Origin: Nonomuraea fuscirosea
Lineage (GTDB): Bacteria > Actinomycetota > Actinomycetes > Streptosporangiales > Streptosporangiaceae
Length of the DNA: 64,000 nucleotides
Assembly (NCBI RefSeq): GCF_003001935.1
Contig: NZ_PVNG01000007.1
Coordinates: forward strand, 62,001-126,000
Direction: 5' to 3'
This document shows, one piece after another, positions 42,441-49,647 of this stretch (the first letter of the stretch is position 1; each line of letters opens with the position of its first letter). The position numbers were made by a program, and so were the translations under genes. Below the pieces are notes generated by a model that saw nothing but the letters and a program-made list of their open reading frames with translations, was not told the origin of the DNA and made no database searches.

Positions 42441-43919
42441 GTGGGCATCGAGATCGAGGACAAGTTCGACGTCTCTCCGGAGTTCACGCTGCCGGACCTG
42501 AGCGGTCTGGGCGATGTCGTCGGCCCGAAGAGCCACCAGCTCGTGGCCCTCTACTTCGACACCCCTGACCTGCGGCTGGCCGCCCGGGGCATCACGCTGC
42601 GGCGCAGGCGGGGCGGCGACGACGCGGGCTGGCACCTGAAGCTGCCCAAGGCCAAGGGCGTGCGCCAGGAGATCCACCACCCCCTCACCCGCAGCACCAA
42701 GATCGTCCCCGCCGAGCTGGCCGAACTCGTCCGTGCCTACACCCGGGGCGCCGAGCTGCGGCTGGTCGCCGAGCTCGACACCCGCAGGAACGTGACCGTC
42801 CTGCTCGACGGCGACACCCGGCTGCTGGAGGTGGCCGACGACCGGGTCAAGGGCACCGTGTACGGCGCGGAGACCACGATCGTCCGGTGGCGCGAGGTCG
42901 AGGCGGAGTTGCTCGAAGGCGGCACCGGCAAGCTGCTGGCCAAGGTGGGCAAGCGCCTGCGGAAGGCCGGGGCCGTACCGTCGCAGGCCACCAGCAAGCT
43001 CGCCAAACTCCTCGAACCCGCACCACCGCCCACCGCCCCCACCGAACCGGGCACGGCGGGCGCGGTCGTCGTCGCCTACCTGGCGACGCAGGTGAACGCC
43101 CTGCTCACGCAGGACCCACGGGTGCGCAGGGCCGAGGACGACGCGGTGCACCAGATGCGCGTGGCCTCGCGCAGGCTGCGCAGCGCGCTCAAGGCGTTCA
43201 AGAAGATCGTGACCGGCACCGACCACCTCCAGGACGAGCTGCGCCGGCTCGGCGCGGTGCTCGGCGAGGCGCGTGACCTGGAGGTGATCAGGGCCAGGTT
43301 CGCCGAGCTGCTCGACGGGCTGGCGCCCGAGCTGGTCACGGGTCCCATCGGCGCCCGGCTCGGCGCCGATCTGCACGAGCGCGAGCAGGAGGCGTACGGC
43401 CGCATCAGGGAGGAACTCAACGGCGACCGCTACTACCGGCTGCTCGACGCGCTCGACGAGCTTGTGTCGGCCCCGGCCTTGGGCAAGGCCGCGGCCAGGC
43501 CCGCACAGGACGAGCTGCGCGCCGTCGCCGTGGCCGGCTGGGAGCGGGTGACGAAGCGGTACGAAGCCGCCCAGGCCATCGACGACCCCGACCGCCGCGC
43601 CCTCGCCATGCACGACGTCCGCAAGGCCGCCAAACGCGCCCGCTACACCGCAGAAGCCCTCAAACCCAGCATCAGCGGCGGCATGGGCAAGCTGGCCAAG
43701 CTGGCCGAGCGCGTCCAGGAGATCCTGGGCGTCCACCAGGACGGCGTGGTCGCGCAGGAGACCCTGCTCGGGGAGGCGGAGCGGGCGCGGCGCGCGGGCG
43801 AGGACACGTTCACGTACGGCCTGCTCATCGGCATCGAACGCGGCCACGCCGAACGCGCCGACGCCGAGTTCCCGGACATCTGGGCCGAGACGGCGAAAGC
43901 AGCCGCCAAGATCCTCTGA
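42441..43919 (+). CDS. CYTH-CHAD two-domain protein (polyphosphate-related)
   Basis: 492 residues from GTG 42441 (GAGG site). N-terminal CYTH triphosphate tunnel domain with IEIEDKF (ExExK), basic TLRRRRGG and WHLKLPK; C-terminal CHAD domain (about 215-480) with the repeated His/Arg helices HQMRVASRRLRSALKAF and HDVRKAAKRARYTAEAL. CYTH enzymes hydrolyse triphosphate or triphosphorylated substrates; CHAD domains bind polyphosphate. Its position beside mutT1 and ppk1 supports a polyphosphate role. It is convergent with mutT1. Confidence 0.9.
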   Translation: MGIEIEDKFDVSPEFTLPDLSGLGDVVGPKSHQLVALYFDTPDLRLAARGITLRRRRGGDDAGWHLKLPKAKGVRQEIHHPLTRSTKIVPAELAELVRAYTRGAELRLVAELDTRRNVTVLLDGDTRLLEVADDRVKGTVYGAETTIVRWREVEAELLEGGTGKLLAKVGKRLRKAGAVPSQATSKLAKLLEPAPPPTAPTEPGTAGAVVVAYLATQVNALLTQDPRVRRAEDDAVHQMRVASRRLRSALKAFKKIVTGTDHLQDELRRLGAVLGEARDLEVIRARFAELLDGLAPELVTGPIGARLGADLHEREQEAYGRIREELNGDRYYRLLDALDELVSAPALGKAAARPAQDELRAVAVAGWERVTKRYEAAQAIDDPDRRALAMHDVRKAAKRARYTAEALKPSISGGMGKLAKLAERVQEILGVHQDGVVAQETLLGEAERARRAGEDTFTYGLLIGIERGHAERADAEFPDIWAETAKAAAKIL

Positions 43920-43968
43920 GGGTGCCGCTGATCGGCCCTGGTCGGCGGTGACAGCCAAGGAGGACGGG

Positions 43969-44811
43969 TCAGGTTTCGTAGCGTTCTACGCTGACGATCT
44001 GGCCGCCGGCACGGTGCAGGACGGCGAAGGCGCCCTTGCGCAGGTGCACCTCCGTGCCGGTCAGTGTCTCGATCACGGCAGGCAGCACCTTGCCGTGACT
44101 GCACACGGCCGCCGGGCCGGCGAGGCTGCCGACTAGGGCGGGGGTTGCTTGCGGGTCCTGGTTCTCCTCGCTGAGCAGGGGATCGGTCATGAGCGGGGTT
44201 TCGATGGCGTTCGCGTACGGCAGCAGCGTTTGGACGCAGCGCAGGCTGGGGGAGCTCAGCAGGGTCTCGGGGCGGTAGGCGGGCAGGGCCGTGGCCAGGG
44301 TCGCCGCCTGGGAGAGACCGTCGGCGTCCAGCGGGCGCAGGGCGTCTTCGTCCTGCCACTCGCTTCTGGAGCCGGCTGTGCCGTGGCGGACGAGGATCAG
44401 GGGGACGGTCGCCAGGGGTGCGGCCCGTAGCGCGTGCAGCAGTCCGGCGTCCCATTCGTACGTCAGCAGCCGCCTGGCCTCCTCCACCGGCAGCCAGCGC
44501 AGCTCGTCCACCTCCTCGCCCGGCGAGAACCCGGCGTCGGCGACCGCCTGCGCCACCCAGTAGTCGACCCGCTTGAGCCGGCCCATGCTCATGTAGTGGA
44601 CCGGCGGCAGCGCGCGGCCGAGCAGGACGGTCAGGCCGGTCTCCTCGCGGACCTCGCGCAGGGCGGCGGCGATCTCGTGCTCTCCCGCCTTGAGCTTGCC
44701 CTTGGGGAGGGTCCAGTCGTCGTAGGCGGGCCGGTGGATGACGGCCACCTCGGGGCGGCTCTGCTCACCCCTCCAGATCACGGCTCCGGCGGCCCGGAGC
44801 GGGTCGGTCAT
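43969..44811 (-). CDS. mutT1: MutT1-type Nudix hydrolase fused to histidine phosphatase
   Basis: 280 residues. N-terminal Nudix domain (LPKGKLKAGEHEIAAALREV then REETGL) and C-terminal histidine-phosphatase domain (LILVRHGTAGS with catalytic His; later CSHGKVLP). The same two-domain layout is mycobacterial MutT1, which removes 8-oxo-dGTP and cleaves diadenosine polyphosphates, and which also neighbours ppk. The start is ATG 44811; the preceding in-frame TTG 44814 is possible. ATG overlaps the TGA of the upstream repeat ORF (TGATG). Its first 15 codons recur as the repeat unit upstream. Confidence 0.9.
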   Translation of the reverse strand: MTDPLRAAGAVIWRGEQSRPEVAVIHRPAYDDWTLPKGKLKAGEHEIAAALREVREETGLTVLLGRALPPVHYMSMGRLKRVDYWVAQAVADAGFSPGEEVDELRWLPVEEARRLLTYEWDAGLLHALRAAPLATVPLILVRHGTAGSRSEWQDEDALRPLDADGLSQAATLATALPAYRPETLLSSPSLRCVQTLLPYANAIETPLMTDPLLSEENQDPQATPALVGSLAGPAAVCSHGKVLPAVIETLTGTEVHLRKGAFAVLHRAGGQIVSVERYET

Positions 44812-45044
44812 CAACGGTCGCCCTCGTCACGGCCGCCGTCGGTCCTCCAGGTCACGGCTCCGGCGGCCCGGAACAGACCAGTCCTCCAGGCCACGGTCCC
44901 GGCGGCCCGGAACAGACCAGTCCTCCAGGCCACGGTCCCGGCGGCCCGGAACGGACCAGTCCTCCAGGCGATGGTCCCGGCGGCCCGGAACAGATCGGTC
45001 CTCCAGGGCACGGTTCCGGTGGCGCGGAGCGGGTCAGTCGTCAA
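44811..45044 (-). CDS. Repeat-derived small ORF between ppk1 and mutT1
   Basis: An open frame of 77 codons from TTG 45044. It reads as five 13-residue units, for example DLFRAAGTIAWRT and GLFRAAGTVAWRT, each a copy of the mutT1 N-terminus (DPLRAAGAVIWRG). It starts inside the last codons of ppk1 and its TGA overlaps the mutT1 ATG. Whether a peptide is made is unknown; the open frame may simply preserve ribosome passage from ppk1 to mutT1. Confidence 0.4.
   Translation of the reverse strand: MTTDPLRATGTVPWRTDLFRAAGTIAWRTGPFRAAGTVAWRTGLFRAAGTVAWRTGLFRAAGAVTWRTDGGRDEGDR
44842..45036 (-). repeat. 39-bp tandem repeat, five copies, derived from the mutT1 start
   Basis: Units 44842-44880, 44881-44919, 44920-44958, 44959-44997 and 44998-45036, sharing GTCCTCCAGG..ACGGTCCCGGCGG..GG on the plus strand. 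A sixth, slightly diverged copy is the mutT1 5' coding end (about 44768-44806). Copies 2 and 3 are almost identical, implying recent expansion. Confidence 0.85.
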
Positions 45045-47094
45045 CGGTTCTCCAGCGGCGGGTGCCGATGAGGTGGCTCTGCAGGTCCTCGCCGGGGTGG
45101 CGGTTCCAGGTGCCGTCGGAGTTGAGCCACCACGCGTTGGTGCTCTCGGCCATGGCCAGGTCCATCAGCTCGATCAGGTACGCCTTGTGCTGCTGCGCCG
45201 TGACCTTGACCAGGGCTTCGACGCGGCGGTCCAGGTTGCGGCGCATCAGGTCGGCGCTGCCGATCCAGACCTCCGGGCGGCGGCCGAGGCCGAACTCGTA
45301 GACGCGGGAGTGTTCGAGGAAGCGCCCCAGGATCGACCGTACGCGCACCGTTTCCGACAAGTCGGGAATGCCTGGACGGAGGGTGCAGATGCCGCGTACC
45401 CACAGATCCACCGGGACGCCCGCCCGGGAGGCCCGGTAGAGAGCGTCGATGATCGGCTCGTCCACCAGCGAGTTCGTCTTGATCCTGATCCGCGCCGGAC
45501 GCCCGGCCCGCTGGTGGGTGATCTCCCGCTCGATCCTGGCCAGCAGCCCGCCGCGCATGGAGTGGGGCGCGACCAGCAGGCGGCGGTAGGCGGAGTGGTG
45601 GGAGTAGCCGGTCAGGTGGATGAACAGGTCGGTCACGTCCTCGCCGACCAGCGGATCGGCGGTGAGCAGGCCGAAGTCCTCGTACTGGCGGGCGGTCTTG
45701 GGGTTGTAGTTGCCGGTGCCGATGTGGCAGTAGCGGCGCAGCTCGCCCGAGGGCTCCTGGCGGACGACGAGGGCGAGCTTGCAGTGGGTCTTGAGCCCGA
45801 CCACGCCGTAGACGACGTGACAGCCGGCCCGCTCCAGCTTGCGGGCCCAGGTGATGTTGGCCCGCTCGTCGAAGCGGGCCTTGATCTCGACGACGACCAC
45901 GACCTGCTTGCCGGCCTCCGCCGCGTCGACCAGCGCGTCCACGATGGGGGAGTCGCCGCTGGTGCGGTAGAGGGTGTGCTTGATCGCCAGGACGCGCGGG
46001 TCGGCCGCGGCGGCCTCGATGAAGTGCTGGACGCTGGTGGCGAACGAGTCGTACGGGTGGTGCAGCAGCACGTCGCGCTCGCGCAGGATGGAGAAGACGT
46101 CGTCCTCGGCGTTGATCACCTCGGCCGGCACGAACGGCCGGTAGCTCAGCTCGCCCCGGTCGAGGTCGGCGATGGCGTGCAGGCCCGACAGATCGAGCGG
46201 TCCCGGCAGCCGGTAGATCTCGTGCGTGGCCAGCTCCAGCTCCTCCACCAGCGGCGCGAGCACCTCGGGAGTGATCGTGTCCTCGACCTCCAGCCGCACG
46301 GGCGGGCCGAAGCGCCGCTTCAGCAGCTCCTTCTCCAGGGCCTGCATGAGGTTCTCGGTGACGTCCTCGTCCACGTCGAGGTCCTCGTTCCTGGTGACGC
46401 GGAAGACGTGGTGCTGGAGGATCTCCATGCCCTTGAAGAGCTGTCCGAGATGAGCGGCGATGACGTCTTCGAGCGGGACGAAGCGGTCCTTGGACGCCGG
46501 GACGAACCGGGGGAGCTGCGAGGGCACCTTGACCCGGGCGAAGACCGTGTGGTCGGTGGCCGGGTTGCGCACGAGGACGGCCAGATTCAGGCTGAGCCCG
46601 GAGATGTAGGGAAAGGGGTGGGCGGGGTCGACGGCCAGGGGCGTCAGCACGGGCCTGATCCGCTCCCTGAACAGTTTGCGCAGCTCCGTGCGCTCCTCGC
46701 GGCCCAGCTCGTCCCAACGGACGACCTCGATGCCCTCGGCGGCCAGCTCGGGGGAGATCCGCTGGTGGAAGGCGGCCGCGTGCCGTCTGGCCAGCCGGTC
46801 GGCGACGGTCGCGATCCTGACCAGCTCTTCGCGGGGCTTGAGCCCGCTCCTGGTCCGCAGCAGCAGGCCGGTCGCCATGCGCCGTTTCAGCCCGGCCACC
46901 CTGACCCGGAAGAACTCGTCCAGGTTGCTGGCGAAGATGGCGAGGAAGCGCACCCGTTCGAGAAGCGGGAGCGAGGGGTCCTCGGCCAGGTCGAGCACCC
47001 GTTCGTTGAACTGGAGCCAGCTCTCCTCGCGGTTGAGGAACCGCTCCTGTGGCAGGGGCAGGTCGTTGGCAGCTCCGACCGGTTCTGCGGACAT
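45034..47094 (-). CDS. ppk1: Polyphosphate kinase 1
   Basis: 686 residues. Makes polyphosphate from ATP. Family parts in order: N domain (LNREESWLQFNERVLDLA), H domain, and two PLD-like catalytic domains with the phospho-acceptor His in GLKTHCKLALV (His437), IKARFDERANI, HIGTGNYNPKTA and RGICTLRPGI. Length is normal. ATG 47094 is preceded by CAATAT 7 nt upstream and by GTT-type 11-nt repeats resembling a PHO box. Its stop codon lies in the first copy of the tandem repeat. Confidence 0.95.
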   Translation of the reverse strand: MSAEPVGAANDLPLPQERFLNREESWLQFNERVLDLAEDPSLPLLERVRFLAIFASNLDEFFRVRVAGLKRRMATGLLLRTRSGLKPREELVRIATVADRLARRHAAAFHQRISPELAAEGIEVVRWDELGREERTELRKLFRERIRPVLTPLAVDPAHPFPYISGLSLNLAVLVRNPATDHTVFARVKVPSQLPRFVPASKDRFVPLEDVIAAHLGQLFKGMEILQHHVFRVTRNEDLDVDEDVTENLMQALEKELLKRRFGPPVRLEVEDTITPEVLAPLVEELELATHEIYRLPGPLDLSGLHAIADLDRGELSYRPFVPAEVINAEDDVFSILRERDVLLHHPYDSFATSVQHFIEAAAADPRVLAIKHTLYRTSGDSPIVDALVDAAEAGKQVVVVVEIKARFDERANITWARKLERAGCHVVYGVVGLKTHCKLALVVRQEPSGELRRYCHIGTGNYNPKTARQYEDFGLLTADPLVGEDVTDLFIHLTGYSHHSAYRRLLVAPHSMRGGLLARIEREITHQRAGRPARIRIKTNSLVDEPIIDALYRASRAGVPVDLWVRGICTLRPGIPDLSETVRVRSILGRFLEHSRVYEFGLGRRPEVWIGSADLMRRNLDRRVEALVKVTAQQHKAYLIELMDLAMAESTNAWWLNSDGTWNRHPGEDLQSHLIGTRRWRTVDD

Positions 47095-47101
47095 ATGGCG
47101 T

Positions 47102-47145
47102 ATATTGCCCCGTTTGGTTGAACAGAACGTTAACGTAGCCGCAAC
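47102..47145 (-). promoter_or_regulatory. ppk1 promoter with candidate PHO box
   Basis: Reading the minus strand: three consecutive 11-nt units GTTGCGGCTAC, GTTAACGTTCT, GTTCAACCAAA (47145-47113), then CAATAT as -10 (47107-47102), then 7 nt to ATG. The unit length and GTTCA-like heads fit the PhoP direct repeats of streptomycetes, where ppk is PhoP-controlled. Confidence 0.5.
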
Positions 47146-47212
47146 GGCTCAACCTGGAAGGTCGGCCCAGCTCAACCCCATCGTCACCCCGTGTGCCCCG
47201 CCTGTTCAAGGC

Positions 47213-48166
47213 TCACTCAGGATGATCTACCTGTTCGAGACGGGCGGCCCGTTCGGCCAGCCTGGCCTCCCGCTGGCGGATCTTCTCCTCCCGCTCACGG
47301 GCCTTCTCAGCCTCCTTGAGCAGCCGCTCGCGCTCCTTCAGCTCGCGCACCCTGGCCTTCTCGGCCTCCTTGAGCTCACGCTGGCGCTGCTTCTCCGCCT
47401 CCTTGAACTCCTTCTCCCTGGCCTTCTCGAACTCGCGCAGCTCCTTCTCACCGCCAGCCCGATCACCGCCGATCCGATCGCTGCCGGCCCGCTCGCCGCC
47501 GGCGACGCGCGGCTTGGGCGGCTGGCCCTGGCTGCGGCTCGTGACGGTGATCGACGGATGCGGGTTGAGCCCGGTCAGGCCGTTCCAGGCCAGGTTGACC
47601 AGATGGGCGGCGACCTCCTCACGGCCGGGCTTGCGCACGTCGAGCCACCACTGGCCGGTCAGCGCCACCATGCCGACCAGCATCTGGGCGTACATCGGGG
47701 CCAGCTTGGGGTCGTAGCCGCGGCCCGCGAACTCGTCGGCCAGCACGTCCTCCACCTGGCTGGCGATCTCGCTGATCAGGCTCGCGAACGAGCCCGTGCC
47801 GGAGGCGGCGTGGGAGTCGCGGACCAGGATGCGGAAGCCCTCGCTGCTCTCCTCGATGTAGCGGAGCAGGGCCATGGCGGCCCGTTCCAGCTTGATCAGG
47901 GCGTGGGAGGCAGAGAGGGCTTCAGTGATCATGCCGAGCAGCTTCTGCATCTCGCGGTCGACGACGACCGCGTAGACGCCTTCCTTACCACCGAAATGTT
48001 CGTACACCACGGGCTTCGACACCTGTGCGGTGGCGGCGATCTCCTCGATAGAGGTCCCGTCGAACCCCTTCTCGGCGAAGAGCGTGCGGCCGATGCTGAT
48101 CAGCTGCTCTCTTCGCTCTGCGCCGGACATGCGTCTGCGGGATCGGGGTTCGGTCACGGTACCCAT
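47213..48166 (-). CDS. TetR-family regulator with long charged C-terminal helix
   Basis: 317 residues, over 100 more than usual. HTH: TSIEEIAATAQVSKPVVYEHF. The ligand domain ends near residue 215 (WNGLTGLNPHPSITV); then a linker rich in Gly/Arg (GGERAGSDRIGGDRAGG) and about 80 residues of alternating Glu/Lys/Arg (EKELREFEKAREKEFKEAEK and onward), predicted to be a coiled coil or single alpha-helix. It lies 46 bp after the desaturase gene in the same direction and probably regulates it, as its counterpart beside streptomycete desaturases may do. Confidence 0.87.
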   Translation of the reverse strand: MGTVTEPRSRRRMSGAERREQLISIGRTLFAEKGFDGTSIEEIAATAQVSKPVVYEHFGGKEGVYAVVVDREMQKLLGMITEALSASHALIKLERAAMALLRYIEESSEGFRILVRDSHAASGTGSFASLISEIASQVEDVLADEFAGRGYDPKLAPMYAQMLVGMVALTGQWWLDVRKPGREEVAAHLVNLAWNGLTGLNPHPSITVTSRSQGQPPKPRVAGGERAGSDRIGGDRAGGEKELREFEKAREKEFKEAEKQRQRELKEAEKARVRELKERERLLKEAEKAREREEKIRQREARLAERAARLEQVDHPE

Positions 48167-48212
48167 AATGACGGCCACGGATCCGTGGCCGCTCATCGGA
48201 TCATGGGCAGGG

Positions 48213-49151
48213 TCAGGCAACGCGCTTCGCCGCCAGCCGCTCGGGCGTCGGCCAGCGGACGTCGTACACCCAGCCCAGCTTCTCGAAGATCCTGATCAGA
48301 CCGGCGCTCAGGTCGATCTGGCCCTTGAGCACGCCGTGCCTGGCGCAGGTCGGGTCGGAGTGGTGCAGGTTGTGCCACGACTCGCCGAAGGAGGGGATGG
48401 CCAGCCACCACACGTTGCGCGACTTGTCGCGGACCTGGAAGTCCTCCTCGCCGAAGACGTGGCAGATCGAGTTGATCGACCAGGTCACGTGGTGCAGCAG
48501 GCCGATGCGGACGATGGAGCCCCAGAACAGCGCGGTCAGGCCGCCCTGCCAGGACCAGGTGAGCAGCAGGCCGAGCACGCCGGGCAGCAGGATCGAGGTG
48601 AGCGCCATGGCGCCGAACCACTTGTGCATCTTCAGCACGTCCTCGTCCTTGCACAGGTCGGGGGCGTACTTCTCCCTGTTGGTCCGCTCGCTCTCGAACA
48701 GCCAGCCCATGTGGGCGTAGAGCAGGCCCTTGGCCATGTTCTTGAAACCAGGGCCGAAGCGCCACGGCGAGTGCGGGTCGCCCTCCTTGTCGGAGAACTT
48801 GTGGTGCTTGCGGTGCGTGGCCACCCAGTCGAGCACGGACATCTCCAGCGACAGGGTGCCGGCGATGCCCAGCGCGATCTTCAGCGGCCGCTTGGCCTTG
48901 AACGAGCCGTGCGTGAAGTAGCGGTGCAGCCCCACCGTGACGCCGAGCCCGGAGACCACGTAGAAGACGAAGGCGATGGCGATGTCCGTCCAGCCGAGCC
49001 CCCATCCCCACGCGAACGGCACGGCCGCCACGAGCGCGACGATGGGCAGCCCGACGACCAGTCCGAAGATGATGAGCTCGGACTTGGACTTCGGTTCTGA
49101 TTCGAACTCCGGCTTCGGGGAAGGGGCTGAACGCTCGGCGATAACGGTCAC
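48213..49151 (-). CDS. Acyl-CoA/acyl-lipid delta-9 fatty acid desaturase
   Basis: 312 residues from GTG 49151 after GGAGG. A membrane di-iron desaturase introducing a cis double bond in fatty acyl chains. Three histidine boxes: HRYFTH, HRKHH and WHNLHH. Four hydrophobic helices (LIIFGLVVGLPIVALVAAV, IAIAFVFYVVSGLGV, and two around SILLPGVLGLLL). The N-terminus is charged (KPEFESEPKSKSE). Electron donors are not in the window. A TetR-like operator lies upstream. Confidence 0.92.
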   Translation of the reverse strand: MTVIAERSAPSPKPEFESEPKSKSELIIFGLVVGLPIVALVAAVPFAWGWGLGWTDIAIAFVFYVVSGLGVTVGLHRYFTHGSFKAKRPLKIALGIAGTLSLEMSVLDWVATHRKHHKFSDKEGDPHSPWRFGPGFKNMAKGLLYAHMGWLFESERTNREKYAPDLCKDEDVLKMHKWFGAMALTSILLPGVLGLLLTWSWQGGLTALFWGSIVRIGLLHHVTWSINSICHVFGEEDFQVRDKSRNVWWLAIPSFGESWHNLHHSDPTCARHGVLKGQIDLSAGLIRIFEKLGWVYDVRWPTPERLAAKRVA

Positions 49152-49201
49152 TGGCGACCTCCAACGACGTGTATGTGGTTTATGTCCAGGCTACGCCACC
49201 G

Positions 49202-49223
49202 TAACCTACGCCAGCGTAAGTTA
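49202..49223. promoter_or_regulatory. Operator upstream of the desaturase-tetR operon
   Basis: TAACCTACGC (49202-49211) and GCGTAAGTTA (49214-49223) form a dyad with one mismatch; a partial copy (TACGCCACCGTA) lies just before it. Likely bound by the TetR of the same operon. Confidence 0.6.
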
Positions 49224-49297
49224 GGAAGACCTAAGTTGGGAATGTCGGGAAGATGACGGCGCTTCCGGCAAGGTGCGTGGGGATCGTGGCTTGCGTC

Positions 49298-49336
49298 GTT
49301 TCGGACGGTCTGTTATAAGGACGTCCGCTCCGAAAC
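49298..49336. repeat. Inverted repeat of unknown role
   Basis: GTTTCGGA (49298-49305) is mirrored at 49329-49336; inside are CGGAC, TTATAA and GTCCG. A small hairpin (CCCTG/CAGGG) follows. Together with the rest of 49224-49450 no gene is seen; promoter elements for the tRNA are expected near 49420 (TAGGGG). Confidence 0.35.
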
Positions 49337-49450
49337 CCCTGCTATCAGGGCTGTTACGCCGACGGCCGCGGGCAGGAGGTCATATACGGGCGCGCGCCAG
49401 GCCGCGGGGTCGGTATCGTAGGGGGTGTCGGACATCACGTGTTCGGCCCG

Positions 49451-49522
49451 TCCCGGATCGTCTAATCGGCAGGACAAGTGGTTTTGGTCCACTTTGTAGG
49501 GGTTCGAGTCCTCTTCCGGGAG
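49451..49522 (+). tRNA. tRNA-Gln (anticodon UUG)
   Basis: 72 nt folding as a cloverleaf: acceptor TCCCGGA/TCCGGGA, anticodon stem AGTGG/CCACT with loop TTTTGGT giving anticodon TTG, and a GGTTCGAGTCC T-arm. CCA is not encoded. It lies before glmU, a common place for tRNA-Gln in actinobacteria. Confidence 0.93.
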
Positions 49523-49647
49523 CTCTGAGGTGTTCCCCCCGCGAAATCTCCGGGGTGAGGCCAGGTATCCTCACGGTGTCGGGAGGGTAGCGGTGCGGTA
49601 GACGTACCGCACAGCCCTGATCCTTCCAGCCACAGGAGCCTCAGTCC

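Noticed and set aside
44811..45044. CRISPR array
   Set aside because: Repeats are directly adjacent without unique spacers and are part of an open frame matching the mutT1 start, so this is a tandem repeat.
47213..47450. Separate coiled-coil protein encoded at the tetR 3' end
   Set aside because: The charged helix is in one uninterrupted frame with the TetR domain and has no start codon with a ribosome site of its own.
49380..49574. 64-codon minus-strand frame covering the tRNA
   Set aside because: It overlaps a well-folded tRNA-Gln and has no protein features.
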